This document shows positions 1-9,271 of a stretch of 64,000 nt of DNA, one piece after another; position 1 is the stretch's first letter, and each line of letters starts with the position of its first letter. A program made the translations under genes and the position numbers. Source of the DNA: Flavobacteriales bacterium. GTDB lineage: Bacteria; Bacteroidota; Bacteroidia; Flavobacteriales_F; PHOS-HE28. The stretch covers positions 124,001 to 188,000 of the forward strand of contig JAGFIV010000100.1 in assembly GCA_024103275.1 (NCBI GenBank). Reading direction: 5' to 3'. The notes beneath the pieces were generated by a model that made no database searches, had not been told where the DNA came from, and was given only the letters and a program-made list of their open reading frames with translations.

Positions 1-1307
1 GCAAGAAGGCGACCAAGCTGGACCAGGGGGGGCTTTATGCCGAGGCGGCTGACATGTACCTGCAAAGCGCCTTGCGCAACCCGCGGAACGTGGATGCGAA
101 GATCGGCCTGAAGAAGACCGGCCAAATGCTGCTGAACGACAAGCTCAGCACCTTCTTCAAGGCCTTCAGCGTGGGTGGGGACAAGGAGGCGGCGGTGGAT
201 GCCTTCCTGGCGGCCAAGGACTATCAGCAGCGGGTGCAGCGCGCGGGGGTCGTGTTGGAGATCCCGGACCACTACGCAGCGGATTTCAAACAGGTGAAGG
301 GTGAGTATCTCCTGCAGGTGTATACCGAAGGCCAGGACCTGTTGGCCAAGGGCGAGTATGCCAAGGCCGAGGAGGCCTTCGCCAAGATCGGCAAGCTGGA
401 ACCGGGATACAAGGATGCGGGCAGCCTGCAGGACGTGGCCTTCCTGGAGCCGCTGTACCTCTCCGGCAAGGCCGCCTTGCAGGCCGGGCAATACAGAAAG
501 GCCTATGCCGACCTGGGCCGGGTGGTGGAGCGCAGTTCAACCTACAAGGACGCCATGGCGCTGCGCCAGCAGGCCGTGGAAAAAGGACGGTACCCCATCG
601 CGGTGCTGCCGTTCGACCAGGCCGGTAGCAAGGCGCAGTCCCCGCAGGCCGCCGCCATGCAGGCGTATGTGATCAGCGCGCTCACCAACCTGAACGATCC
701 CTTCATCAGCGTGGTGGACCGGGACAACATCCAGAAGATCCTCGATGAGCAACGGCTGGGCATGACGGGCGTGGTGGATGAGTCCAGCGCGGTGAGCGCG
801 GGCAAGCTGCTGGGCGCACATGCGGTGATCATGGGCACGCTCACCTCCTTCCAGGAGATTCCCGGGAGCCTGCGCAAAAGCACCAAGGAGGGCTACGAAA
901 GCTATGAGGTGAAACAGCTGAACGCCGAGACCGGCCAGTACGCCATGGTCACCCGCTTCAGGCCGACGAATTACACCGAATTCTTCAAGGAGAACAAGGC
1001 CACCGTGTCCTTCAGCTTCAAGGTGGTCTCCCTGGAGACCGGCCAGGTGTTGCTGAGCAAGGTGATCGATCGCGATGCCACCGACCATGCCTACTACGCC
1101 ACCTATAGCGGCAATGCCCGGCAGCTGTATCCCAAGTGGAACGGCAATGTGGATACACGGGGCAGCGCCCGCCGTGAGCTCTCCGCCCTGTTGTCCGCCC
1201 CGAGGGAGGTGAAGAGCACAGCGGACCTGGGCAACGAATTGTTGCGCGGCACGGCCGCCGGCGTGGCCTCCAGCATCGCGCAACAACTCGCAGCGCAATT
1301 GCCATGA
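1..1307 (+). CDS. CsgG-like lipoprotein-operon protein with TPR-like N-terminal part, 5' truncated
   Basis: The reading frame is open back to the first bases of the window, so the true start lies outside; the first in-window ATG is at 54. The N-terminal half is helical with TPR-like stretches (for example YLSGKAALQAGQYRKAYADL). The second half resembles the CsgG/HfaB fold: a strand IAVLPFD, a segment VVDRDNIQKILDEQR, then GKLLGAHAVIMGTLTSF. Family knowledge: CsgG-like proteins sit at the outer membrane of Gram-negative bacteria; true CsgG forms the curli secretion pore, but many relatives of unknown role sit beside LPP20-type lipoproteins. Its stop overlaps the next gene by 4 bases (ATGA), so the two are probably translationally coupled. 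Pore formation is not shown by the sequence. Confidence 0.75.
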   Translation, partial: KKATKLDQGGLYAEAADMYLQSALRNPRNVDAKIGLKKTGQMLLNDKLSTFFKAFSVGGDKEAAVDAFLAAKDYQQRVQRAGVVLEIPDHYAADFKQVKGEYLLQVYTEGQDLLAKGEYAKAEEAFAKIGKLEPGYKDAGSLQDVAFLEPLYLSGKAALQAGQYRKAYADLGRVVERSSTYKDAMALRQQAVEKGRYPIAVLPFDQAGSKAQSPQAAAMQAYVISALTNLNDPFISVVDRDNIQKILDEQRLGMTGVVDESSAVSAGKLLGAHAVIMGTLTSFQEIPGSLRKSTKEGYESYEVKQLNAETGQYAMVTRFRPTNYTEFFKENKATVSFSFKVVSLETGQVLLSKVIDRDATDHAYYATYSGNARQLYPKWNGNVDTRGSARRELSALLSAPREVKSTADLGNELLRGTAAGVASSIAQQLAAQLP

Positions 1308-2734
1308 GGGAAAGACCTTTGGGGGCGGGCAGTTGCCGGGTCATGACCACGGCATCCGGGTTGCTGCTCGCCGCGATCCTGTTGCTGGCCTCCTGCAAGG
1401 CCAAGCAACCCGTGGCACCGGTTGAGGTGCAGGCCAACACCCAGGTGTCGGCACCCGCATGGGTATCCGCCCGGCCGGTGAGCAGTGCCGACTACATCGG
1501 CATCGGCGTGGCGCCCAAAAGCCGCCCCGACTATCAGGAGGCCGCCAAGAAAAACGCGTTGAACGACCTGGCCAGTGAAATCAGCGTCACCGTGGAGGGC
1601 AACAGCCTGCTGTACACCTTGGACCGCAAGTACAAGTTCGACGAGGAGTTCACCAGCACCATTTCCACGCGCACCAAGGAACACCTGGAGGGATACCGGC
1701 TGGTGGACAGTTATGAGGGCCCCACGGACTATTGGACCTATTACCGGCTGGACAAGGCCGAGTATGCACGCATCAAGGCCGACCGCAAGCAAAAGGCGCT
1801 GGCGCAGGCGGCAGACCTGTACGGCAGGGCCGTGGCGGGCCTGGGCAGGGGCGACCTGCGCGGGGCATTCGACGCGGACATCCGGGCCCTGATGGCCATC
1901 AGGGACTACTGGGGCGAGAATGACCAGGTGGAGGTGGACGGGCGTGCCGTGCCCTTGGCCAATGAGCTGTTCAGCCACTTGCAGGCCATGGCCAGCGGTG
2001 TGAGGTTGTCCGTACTGCCGGAACGATGCGCCTTGGACTGGTCCAACCGCTTCAAGCGGGAACTGCTCATCACGGCCACCTATGCCACCACCGGCAGGGC
2101 ACTGCCGCAATTGCCCGTCACCATCAGCTATCCCGGGCATGACGGGCCGGTGAAGGAAAGCCGCAACACCGATGCGGACGGACGGGTGCGCACACGGGTC
2201 CAGCGCGCCGACCTGGACGCGCGGTCGGCCGCCGTGCTGGTGAAGCTGGATGTGGCGGACCTGGCGGGCAAGGACCTCGACCCCACGTTCGTGGCCCCCT
2301 TGCTGGGCAGCCTCACCGTCCCCGAGGCCCATGTGCCCATCGATCCGGTGATGCCGAAGGTCTTTTTCCGCGGCTCCGAGCGCAACCTGGGACAGCTCCT
2401 GGCCGATGCGCCGCTGGCCATCGCCCTCAAGGAGGCCATGACCGCCCAAGGCTTCCGCATCGTGGGCGGCGCGGCCGATGCCGACCTGGTGGTGGAGCTC
2501 AACGCCGAGACCCGGCAGGTGGGGGAGAGCAACGGGTTCTACACCGTTGCCCTGGATGAAACGCTGAAGGTGACCGACCGCCGCACGGGCGAGGTGATCC
2601 ATGAAGGAGGAAAACAGGGACTGAAGGGGATCCAGTTGGATTATGCCAAGGCGGGAATGGATGCATACAAAAAGGCCGCGGGCGAAATGCGGAGCGGGAT
2701 TTTCCCCGCCATGATGAACACTTTGTTCCAATAA
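1304..2734 (+). CDS. LPP20-like lipoprotein
   Basis: A predicted lipoprotein: a hydrophobic stretch ending in LLLASC gives a lipobox, after which the mature chain would begin at Cys. The ATG at 1304 overlaps the previous stop, but a second ATG at 1343 (MTTASGLLL) gives a more conventional signal peptide, so either start is possible. After the lipobox, residues about 45-150 resemble the LPP20 domain (APAWVS, YIGIGVA, then an Ala-rich helix with KKNALNDLASEISV). The remainder includes a beta-rich region and a C-terminal part with LVVELNAETRQV. The role is unknown. Context with a CsgG-like and a second LPP20-like gene suggests a joint outer-membrane assembly. Confidence 0.7.
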   Translation: MRERPLGAGSCRVMTTASGLLLAAILLLASCKAKQPVAPVEVQANTQVSAPAWVSARPVSSADYIGIGVAPKSRPDYQEAAKKNALNDLASEISVTVEGNSLLYTLDRKYKFDEEFTSTISTRTKEHLEGYRLVDSYEGPTDYWTYYRLDKAEYARIKADRKQKALAQAADLYGRAVAGLGRGDLRGAFDADIRALMAIRDYWGENDQVEVDGRAVPLANELFSHLQAMASGVRLSVLPERCALDWSNRFKRELLITATYATTGRALPQLPVTISYPGHDGPVKESRNTDADGRVRTRVQRADLDARSAAVLVKLDVADLAGKDLDPTFVAPLLGSLTVPEAHVPIDPVMPKVFFRGSERNLGQLLADAPLAIALKEAMTAQGFRIVGGAADADLVVELNAETRQVGESNGFYTVALDETLKVTDRRTGEVIHEGGKQGLKGIQLDYAKAGMDAYKKAAGEMRSGIFPAMMNTLFQ

Positions 2735-2809
2735 CGGCGCACCTTTGCGCACTTTGGCACAACATTGGAAAGTGCAACCCCGGAAGACGACCACCTAAAA
2801 ACAAAGATC

Positions 2810-3406
2810 ATGAGAACCATTACTTCAAGGACCGCATCATACGCCTTCATGGCCCTGATGCTCGTGGGCGGGATCAGCGCCTGCAAAAGCAAGAAGAAAG
2901 CCGCCGAGGCCGCCAAGCCCCCCAGCGGGGAGACCGAGGTGAAGGTGCTTTGCTCGGGCCCCGAGTTCTTCACCGACGACAAGAACTTCCGCGCCAACAA
3001 CCTCGGCGAGAGCATGGACCAGGCCACGGCCAAGAAGAAGGCCCTCTCCAACGCCCGCGCCGACATGGCCAGCGCCATCAACACCACCGTGAAGGCCGTG
3101 ATCGACAACTACGTGAACAGCCGCGAGATGAACAACAAGGAGGAAGTGGGCGAGCGCTACGAGAGCCTGGCCCGCGAGGTGGTGGAGCAGAAGCTCACCG
3201 GCACACGCACCATCTGCGAGAAAATGATGCGCGTGGACGCCACGGGCAACTACAAGTGCTACGTGGCCATCGAGCTCAGCGCCCAGGACCTGCTCGCGGC
3301 GTACAACGAGCGCCTCAGCAAGGACGACCAGTTGAAGATCGACTACGATTACGAGAAGTTCAAGGAGACCTTCGACAAGGAGATGGAGAGGATGGGCAAG
3401 CACTGA
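2810..3406 (+). CDS. small LPP20-like lipoprotein
   Basis: About 198 residues from the ATG at 2810, chosen because it directly precedes a signal peptide (MRTITSRTASYAFMALMLVG) and the lipobox GISAC; the frame could start at 2765 but that would put a charged tail before the signal. The mature part begins with Lys-rich KSKKKAAEA and carries the LPP20-like core: an Ala/Lys helix (ATAKKKALSNARADMASAI) and a later strand YKCYVAIELS. It is the third gene of the CsgG-like lipoprotein operon, 75 bases after the second. A hairpin terminator follows. Function unknown. Confidence 0.75.
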   Translation: MRTITSRTASYAFMALMLVGGISACKSKKKAAEAAKPPSGETEVKVLCSGPEFFTDDKNFRANNLGESMDQATAKKKALSNARADMASAINTTVKAVIDNYVNSREMNNKEEVGERYESLAREVVEQKLTGTRTICEKMMRVDATGNYKCYVAIELSAQDLLAAYNERLSKDDQLKIDYDYEKFKETFDKEMERMGKH

Positions 3407-3426
3407 ACACCCGCAACCGAATGAAG

Positions 3427-3459
3427 CGAAAGCCCTTCCCGCCCCGGGGAGGGCTTTCG
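3427..3459 (+). terminator. hairpin terminator after lipoprotein operon
   Basis: A 10-bp perfect inverted repeat (CGAAAGCCCT at 3427-3436 pairing with 3450-3459) starts about 20 bases after the stop of the last lipoprotein gene. There is no clear T tract behind it, so it is a probable rather than certain terminator. Confidence 0.5.
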
Positions 3460-3649
3460 GCCCTTATGGGGATCCCGTCACCGGGCTTCCCGGCCCCACG
3501 CTCCCGCAATTCTTCCTTCCCGGCGGCAAGGCGAGATCATACAGGGACAGGCCGGGCACCTTGTGGGAGATGGCAGGCAAGTACTGATTGTTCGCGGCAA
3601 TCCCATCGGATCGCCGCCGTGACCAGCGGGCCCGGCTCCCACCTTTCGC

Positions 3650-4882
3650 TCATTCCTTGGCGAACCGAAGCACCGTGGGGCTTGCATGCCCTTGCATGAA
3701 CACGCGCACCAGGTACATGCCGGGAGCCAACGCCGACACGTCCACGTTGCTGCCTGTGCGTTGCATGGGGCCACAGTTGCGGCCGTCGAAGGTGAGCACC
3801 TCGGCACCAAGCACGGTGGTGCCCGCTTCGATGCGCAATTGATCGCGGGCGGGGTTGGGCGCCAAATGCACAGCTGGCGCTGCCGCGGCCGGCCTGATGC
3901 CTGTCTCCACGTCGCCCATGCGCACGATCACGCCGTAATCGCCCACGCCCCATGCCAGCGTGGGCGAGTGGAAGTGCAGGGCATGGATGGTGGGCAGCGA
4001 ATCGGTGTTCACCACCCAGTTGCCGATGCCTCCGCCCGCGGAGGTGGAGCGCAACGGATAGCCCTCGCCCAACGGGGCCGTGGTGGACAGCCAGCCTTCC
4101 TGACCGTTGAAGAAATGCACATCCGTCTTGCCTGCGACGGTGCCGGTGGCGACAAAGTCCCAGTTCTGCCCACCATCCACCGTGTGGAGCATGCCGGGGT
4201 ATGTAGCGTTGTCATAGCCCACCCTGCCGCCAACGACCCGGCCTTCGTTCTCGTTCAGCATGTGGATACCCAGTAGCGAGTAGGTGAAATCGGACCCGAA
4301 CGGAAGCTGTTCCACCCAGTTGATGCCATCGCTTGTGTGATACACGGCACCACGGTTGCCGCACACCCAACCCTTGGTGGGCGATACGAACTGCACCGCG
4401 TTCATCCCACCCTGTACTGTGGTGGCGCTCCAACTGGCACCGCCATTGGTGGTGCGCAGGATGGTGCCGGTCAGCCCTTGCCCGCCCACCACATAACCGA
4501 TCTCCGGCGTGGCGAACCAGATGTCTCGCAGATTGACGTTGGAAACGCCGGTGTTCACCGATGTCCAGGTGGCTCCGCCGTTCACCGTTTTCAGCAGCAC
4601 GTTGCCGAGCCCCGCCACCCAGCCCTCGGTGGCTGACGTGAAGAACACGGCGTGGAATCCGGTGTTGGCGGGTGTGCCCGGCGTTTGCGGGCTCCATGTG
4701 GTGCCGCCATCGGTGGTGGCCAGGATCGTGTTCTCGAAGCCTACGGCCCAGCCGCGCAGCTCGTCCACGAAGTACACATCATTCAGGATGGCCGAGGAAC
4801 CGGACGTCATGCGGTTCCATAGTTGGGCGCTGCTTGGAACGCAGGCGCATACGAGAAGTGCTGCGGTAACGAGGAGGCGCAT
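3650..4882 (-). CDS. secreted YCF48/BNR-repeat protein with T9SS sorting domain
   Basis: About 410 residues starting at MRLLVTAALLVCAC (4882), which gives a clean signal peptide; the frame also allows 4906. The body consists of repeated units of the kind GWAVG...ILATTDGGTTW, GWVAGLGNVLLKTVNGGATW and IGYVVGG...ILRTTNGGASW, the signature of YCF48-like beta-propeller repeats related to BNR/sialidase blades. The last ~80 residues have the Type A sorting domain pattern (LAPNPARDQLRIE, then VDVSALAPGMYLVRV), which directs export by the type IX system and anchoring on the surface. Ligand unknown. It stands alone, convergent to the lipoprotein operon. Confidence 0.85.
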   Translation of the reverse strand: MRLLVTAALLVCACVPSSAQLWNRMTSGSSAILNDVYFVDELRGWAVGFENTILATTDGGTTWSPQTPGTPANTGFHAVFFTSATEGWVAGLGNVLLKTVNGGATWTSVNTGVSNVNLRDIWFATPEIGYVVGGQGLTGTILRTTNGGASWSATTVQGGMNAVQFVSPTKGWVCGNRGAVYHTSDGINWVEQLPFGSDFTYSLLGIHMLNENEGRVVGGRVGYDNATYPGMLHTVDGGQNWDFVATGTVAGKTDVHFFNGQEGWLSTTAPLGEGYPLRSTSAGGGIGNWVVNTDSLPTIHALHFHSPTLAWGVGDYGVIVRMGDVETGIRPAAAAPAVHLAPNPARDQLRIEAGTTVLGAEVLTFDGRNCGPMQRTGSNVDVSALAPGMYLVRVFMQGHASPTVLRFAKE

Positions 4883-5255
4883 GGGCTGGTGCTTGGGATG
4901 TTGCAATACACGGGCTGCCGCTGTTTCGGCGCAATCACCTTATTGGGGGAGGGCAGGCAGCTGCTTGTCCCATGGAAGCAGCCGAACGCCGGATCGCGGT
5001 TTGATTCCTTGGGGCGCTTGGAACCGGAGCTGGCGGGAAAGATCCGAACAAGGGGTGTGCGGTGAAGGTGGTGAAGCAAGTGAAGAAGGCATAGTACACC
5101 CTGGCCACCCTTACCACGCTTACACATCTTACCTCCTTCCCCGGAAACCCTTGGTGCGTGGCCGACCGGTGCTTGGTGCGCTCCGGCATTTCAGCAGGAA
5201 AGGTGCGGCCAGGCGGTCTTGTATACAAGCTGCCTCATTTGCATCAGCCGGTGGC
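4883..5255. other. intergenic region with degenerate short repeats
   Basis: About 370 bases without a credible gene. From roughly 5058 to 5150 it contains a run of GTGAAG/GTGGTGAAG-like words followed by CTTACCAC/CTTACACAT-like words, similar in style to the heptamer arrays at 33.5 kb and 54.1 kb but too diverged to call the same family. Otherwise I see nothing recognisable beyond the upstream regions of the flanking gene. Confidence 0.3.
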
Positions 5256-6659
5256 CTAATGTCCCGCTGTCCCCTTCAACCAGCTGTACAGGCCCGTCAC
5301 GTCCTTTACATACCAGTAGGTGTCCTGCCCGCGGCAATAGCCGTTGCGCGCCGCCAGCCCGGTGAAATATCGGGGCCGGTTGAGCAGCACGATGGCGCGC
5401 TCCACATTGCCGTCCCAGCGGTCGGGGTCCATGCCCAGTTCAACGGCCAACCGTTGGGCGTCCTTTACATGGCCGGGACCGGCGTTGTAGGATGCAAGCA
5501 CGAATTTCAACCGCTGTGCGGGCGAAGTGATGTCCCGCTTCCAGATGCGGTCCAGGCGGTCCAGGTAGCGCGTGGCCGCCAGCACATGGCCGTCCACGCC
5601 GCTGGAGTCGGTCAGGCCCATCAACGAGGCCGTGGCGGGCATCAGCTGCATGAGCCCGCCGGCGCCCATGCGCGAGACGGCCGCCGTGTCGAACCGGGAT
5701 TCCTTGTAGGCCACCGCGGCCAACAGCTTCCAATCCCACGCCATGCTGTCCGCATGCGCCTGGAACAGGCTGTCGTAGCTGGAGATGCTGTCCGCCCCGG
5801 CGGCGAGCACCCGTTGGTACTTCGAGGGGCCGCGTGTTTCCAAGCCGTTGTCGTAGGCCATGATCAAGGCGGACCGCGCCTCGCCCTCCCGCGAGGAGGC
5901 CAGCCAAGTGTCCAGGGAGTGCTGCAGGCGCAGGGAATTGGTGCGCACGGCGAACGCCAAGGGGACCGAACGGCCCCGCCTGGGGCCGAACGCCACCAAG
6001 GGCAGGCGTTTGGCTTCCATGGCGGCCGTGGCATCGGAGGAGGCGGAGCGCGCCACCTGGCCCAGTGCCGTGGCGGTCAGCAGGTCCTCCGGGGTCCGGT
6101 CCACCACCTTGAAGGGCCGCATGTCCGATGGGAACACCGGTTCACCATGTGCCTGGAGGAACGGCGACCAGGCGCTGATGTACAACGTGTCGCCGGTATT
6201 TGCAGGGTCCGTCCCTGCCTGGCCCGTGGCGTGGGCCTCCACATAGGCCACGCGCCGGTAGAAATGCGTGAAGTGCACATAAGGTGCGGCCCATCCTTCC
6301 GGCGAAAGCTGCGCCGCGATCACGTCGCCGCGGCCCGTCTGGAGCATGGCCAGCATGCTGTCCCGGTCGGCCACGGGGATCGCCTTGACGGGGATCCGGC
6401 GCTTTTGCGCGTACCGCTCCAGCAGCTCCCATTCCAGCCCCGTCATCGCGCCCGGCCTTTGTTCCCACGACAGCGGATCGGGCAGCACCAGCACCCGCAG
6501 CGTGTCGTGCTTGATCTGGGCCAGATCGCGCTCCACCAAGGGATGGGCCAAGGCACCCGGTCCGGCCAGGTGGCCATTGCCGGTCCCGGGGCCCACCACC
6601 GCGACGAGCCCCAGCAAGGCCGTGAACAGGCCGATCCCCGTGTATTCAGGTTTCCCCAT
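5256..6659 (-). CDS. MltF-like membrane-bound lytic transglycosylase
   Basis: 467 residues from the ATG at 6659. The frame is open further upstream, but that part lies over the preceding gene. An N-terminal hydrophobic segment (GLFTALLGLVAVVG) is a signal or membrane anchor. Residues about 50-260 resemble a periplasmic amino-acid-binding module (LRVLVLPDP...), and residues about 300-420 are a lytic transglycosylase (SLT) domain with the catalytic Glu at 320 (AYKESRF), the GAGGLMQLMPATA motif and ASYNAGPGHV. This two-domain order matches MltF, which cleaves peptidoglycan glycan strands to anhydromuropeptides. The start overlaps the end of the AcpH-like gene by 14 bases, so they are probably cotranscribed. 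Confidence 0.88.
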   Translation of the reverse strand: MGKPEYTGIGLFTALLGLVAVVGPGTGNGHLAGPGALAHPLVERDLAQIKHDTLRVLVLPDPLSWEQRPGAMTGLEWELLERYAQKRRIPVKAIPVADRDSMLAMLQTGRGDVIAAQLSPEGWAAPYVHFTHFYRRVAYVEAHATGQAGTDPANTGDTLYISAWSPFLQAHGEPVFPSDMRPFKVVDRTPEDLLTATALGQVARSASSDATAAMEAKRLPLVAFGPRRGRSVPLAFAVRTNSLRLQHSLDTWLASSREGEARSALIMAYDNGLETRGPSKYQRVLAAGADSISSYDSLFQAHADSMAWDWKLLAAVAYKESRFDTAAVSRMGAGGLMQLMPATASLMGLTDSSGVDGHVLAATRYLDRLDRIWKRDITSPAQRLKFVLASYNAGPGHVKDAQRLAVELGMDPDRWDGNVERAIVLLNRPRYFTGLAARNGYCRGQDTYWYVKDVTGLYSWLKGTAGH

Positions 6660-7230
6660 CCACGCTTTCCAGGTGCGCCTGCAGCTCGGGAAGAAAGCGC
6701 AGGCATTCGTCCTCGAATTCGGCATGGTGCGCCACCAGCACCTCCTCCGCGCCGACCAGCACCTCCCCGCCCGGCACCCTTGCCGCCAGGCCGCGCAAGG
6801 CCCGCCCGATGCCGTCCACGCGGGCGTAGGAGGTGAGCCAGTCATGGCGCACCATGTAGGGAAGCATGTGCCGGGTGCGCTCGGGCATCAGGTGGCTGTG
6901 CGCCTGCAGCAGGCGGTACATCCGCCGGGTGAAGGAGGCCAATGGTTCGTCGCTCAACAACGCCCACCGGCTGGCGATGGCGTGGTCGTAAAAAAGGTCC
7001 AATGCCACGCCCGCGTACTTCCCGCAATGCGGGCGCAGCCGTTCGCGCCCCTTCAAGGTCAGCGGATGGTTGTCCGTATAGGTATCGATGTGCCGGTGCA
7101 TGCGGATACCTGTCTGCATATCCTTCGGCCAGCCGGTCAGGTCGCGGCCTTTCACCGCATCCGCCATGAAATTGCCGACGATCACCAGCGGCCTGTTGCC
7201 CGATACGTAAAGATGGCCCAGGAAGTTCAT
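6646..7230 (-). CDS. acpH: acyl carrier protein phosphodiesterase
   Basis: 194 residues beginning MNFLGHLY at 7230; the much longer open frame upstream runs antisense through the histidine kinase and is not real. The sequence matches the AcpH family: N-terminal NFLGHLY, then GNFMADAVKGRD and metal-ligand-like motifs GIRMHRHIDTYTD and LDLFYDHAIA, which place it in the HD-type phosphohydrolase group. AcpH removes the 4'-phosphopantetheine group from acyl carrier protein. It is divergent from the sensor kinase gene and precedes the lytic transglycosylase. Confidence 0.88.
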   Translation of the reverse strand: MNFLGHLYVSGNRPLVIVGNFMADAVKGRDLTGWPKDMQTGIRMHRHIDTYTDNHPLTLKGRERLRPHCGKYAGVALDLFYDHAIASRWALLSDEPLASFTRRMYRLLQAHSHLMPERTRHMLPYMVRHDWLTSYARVDGIGRALRGLAARVPGGEVLVGAEEVLVAHHAEFEDECLRFLPELQAHLESVDGET

Positions 7231-7386
7231 CTCGAATGGGAAAGATACCCTTGGCCAAGGCAAGGATCGTTTTTCGCGGAAGTGACCTTCCGCCATCGGC
7301 CGGGTAGGGGCGCCGGACAACTCGCACAGCTTCCGTTCATGGAGATCCGGTCGGGAGACCTGCCCGCGGCCGGTAAATTGGCCCCA

Positions 7387-8463
7387 ATGTCCTCCGAACG
7401 CACCACAAGGGCCATGTATTGGACCATCCAGGTACTGGCCTGGACGGCGTACATGTCGCTGCTTGGCCTGCCCGGCCTGCTGGAAGGCGGGTTCACGGGC
7501 CGCTTTGCCCTGGTTACCCTGATGATGGCCGCCATCGGCATCGCCAGCAGCCATGTGCTGCGGACCAGCTTCAAGGAATGGCATTGGCTGGACCTGCACG
7601 TGGTACACCTGCTGGTGCGCATGGTGGCCGGCGCCTTCATCATGGGCTCCCTGGCCGGCCTGCTCCAGGCGGGGTTCCACGACCTGTTCTTCCGGGAGGC
7701 CGAGCCGCTGATCACCGGGCCCGGCCGCCGACTGGCGGAAGTGTGGCTCAGTTGGATACTCCAGTTGTTCCTGTGGGAAGTGGTCTATGTGGCCTACCAT
7801 TACCTGGTGCGCAGCCGCCTGGAAAAGCTGCAGATGCTCCGTCTGGAAGCGGCCAACCGAGAGGGACAGCTGGCCAATCTGCGCAGCCAGCTCAATCCGC
7901 ATTTCATGTTCAATGCGCTCAACAGCATCCGTGCGCTGATCGGCGAGGACCCTGGGCGCGCCAAGCAATCCATCACCCTGCTCAGCGTGATCCTGCGCAA
8001 TGCCATGGCCACCGTGAAGCGCAACACCGTGCCTCTCGGGGAGGAGATCGATACCGTGCGGGCCTATCTCACCCTGGAGTCCATGCGGTATGAGGAGCGG
8101 CTCAAGGTGCATTTTTTCGTGGATCCCGCCCTGGAGCGGAGCCCCGTGCCGCCCATGATGTTGCAAACCCTGGTGGAGAATGCGGTGCGCCACGGCATCG
8201 CCCGCAGCAAACAGGGCGGCGAGGTGTCCATCACCGCCGTGCCCAAGGATGGCGGCATGCTGCTGAGCGTGCGCAATACCGGCCACTATAAGGCGGGGCG
8301 GCCGCAAGGAGGCGGCATCGGCCTGCGCAACACCCGCGAACGCTTGAAGCATTTGTACGGGGGAAAGGCCTCGCTGGAGATCCGAAACCAGGATGGCCTG
8401 GTGGCCTGTGATGTTTTCCTGCCCACCGCGTCCGACCTGCAACCCGCCGACATCCCTAACTGA
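7387..8463 (+). CDS. LytS/YehU-type sensor histidine kinase
   Basis: 358 residues from the ATG at 7387. Four hydrophobic segments occupy about residues 10-140, so it is an integral membrane sensor without an obvious extracellular domain. After a short helix (RLEKLQMLRLEAANREGQL), the His_kinase domain has the phosphoacceptor His172 in QLNPHFMFNALNSI, then the N box LVENAVRHGI and glycine-rich GGGIGLRNTRERL of the ATPase fold. This is the 5TM/4TM LytS class that phosphorylates LytTR regulators. A TAAATTGG -7-like box lies about 7 bases before the start. The partner regulator follows after 11 bases. Confidence 0.92.
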   Translation: MSSERTTRAMYWTIQVLAWTAYMSLLGLPGLLEGGFTGRFALVTLMMAAIGIASSHVLRTSFKEWHWLDLHVVHLLVRMVAGAFIMGSLAGLLQAGFHDLFFREAEPLITGPGRRLAEVWLSWILQLFLWEVVYVAYHYLVRSRLEKLQMLRLEAANREGQLANLRSQLNPHFMFNALNSIRALIGEDPGRAKQSITLLSVILRNAMATVKRNTVPLGEEIDTVRAYLTLESMRYEERLKVHFFVDPALERSPVPPMMLQTLVENAVRHGIARSKQGGEVSITAVPKDGGMLLSVRNTGHYKAGRPQGGGIGLRNTRERLKHLYGGKASLEIRNQDGLVACDVFLPTASDLQPADIPN

Positions 8464-8474
8464 ACCGCAAGACC

Positions 8475-9182
8475 ATGAAAACGTTGATCGTGGATGATGA
8501 ACGCCTGGCCCGCCGGGAGCTGGCCAGCATGCTGGAGCCCTACGACCAGATCGAGGTGGTGGGCGAGGCCGCCAATGCCGACGAGGCCGAGAAACTGGTG
8601 GAGAGCCTCAAACCCGACCTGCTGTTCCTGGACATCAATATGCCCGGACGTGACGGCTTTGAACTGCTGGCCTCACTGAACCCCGCGCCCCACGTGATCT
8701 TCGTGACGGCCTACGACGAGCATGCCGTGAAGGCGTTCGAGGTAAACGCGATGGACTACCTGTTGAAGCCCATCGACCCCGAGCGGCTGGGTGCGGCCAT
8801 CGCCAAGCTGCCGCAGAAGGCCGGTGCGGACGGTCAACGCGACCGGCTCACGCCGGAGGACCGCATCTTCATCAAGGATGGAGAGCGGTGCTGGTTCGTT
8901 GAATTGAAGGACGTTCGCCTGTTGGAGAGCGAGGGCAACTATGTGCGGGTGCGGTTCGGCGAGCACAAGCCGTTGGTGCTGCGTTCGCTGAACAACCTGG
9001 AAAAGCGCCTCGATCCCCATGTCTTCTTCCGCGCCAACCGCAAGCAAATGATCAACCTGGCCTGGGTGGACAAGATTGAGCCGTGGTTCAGCGGAGGCAT
9101 CAATTGCAAATTGCGCACCGGCGAAGTGGTGGAGGTGAGCCGCAGGCAAACGCTCCGCTTCAAGGAGCTGATGAGCTTATAG
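8475..9182 (+). CDS. LytTR-family response regulator
   Basis: 235 residues. The receiver domain covers about 1-120, with acidic pocket VDDE, phosphoacceptor Asp53 in LLFLDINMPG, conserved Thr in FVTAYDEHA and Lys in YLLKPID. The C-terminal half is a LytTR DNA-binding domain (IFIKDGERCWFVELKDVRLLESEGNYVRV, of which the ESEGNYVRV core is typical; then FFRANRKQMINLAWV). It binds direct repeats in promoters in known relatives. Gene order places it as the partner of the LytS-type kinase; target genes cannot be read from the window. Confidence 0.94.
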   Translation: MKTLIVDDERLARRELASMLEPYDQIEVVGEAANADEAEKLVESLKPDLLFLDINMPGRDGFELLASLNPAPHVIFVTAYDEHAVKAFEVNAMDYLLKPIDPERLGAAIAKLPQKAGADGQRDRLTPEDRIFIKDGERCWFVELKDVRLLESEGNYVRVRFGEHKPLVLRSLNNLEKRLDPHVFFRANRKQMINLAWVDKIEPWFSGGINCKLRTGEVVEVSRRQTLRFKELMSL

Positions 9183-9271
9183 CGACCTTCCGCCCGGGCC
9201 GGAGAGGGCGACGGGGTGCGGCATCCAGGGGCTGCCGCGGAAATGCTATCTTGTCTCCAAATCGCCAAGCC

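Noticed and set aside
4509-6836. 775-residue plus-strand ORF
   Set aside because: Opposite strand of the YCF48-like and MltF-like genes; composition is that of a high-GC shadow frame.
6646-8442. Long minus-strand ORF extending acpH over the sensor kinase
   Set aside because: Only the last 194 residues match AcpH; the rest is antisense to the histidine kinase.
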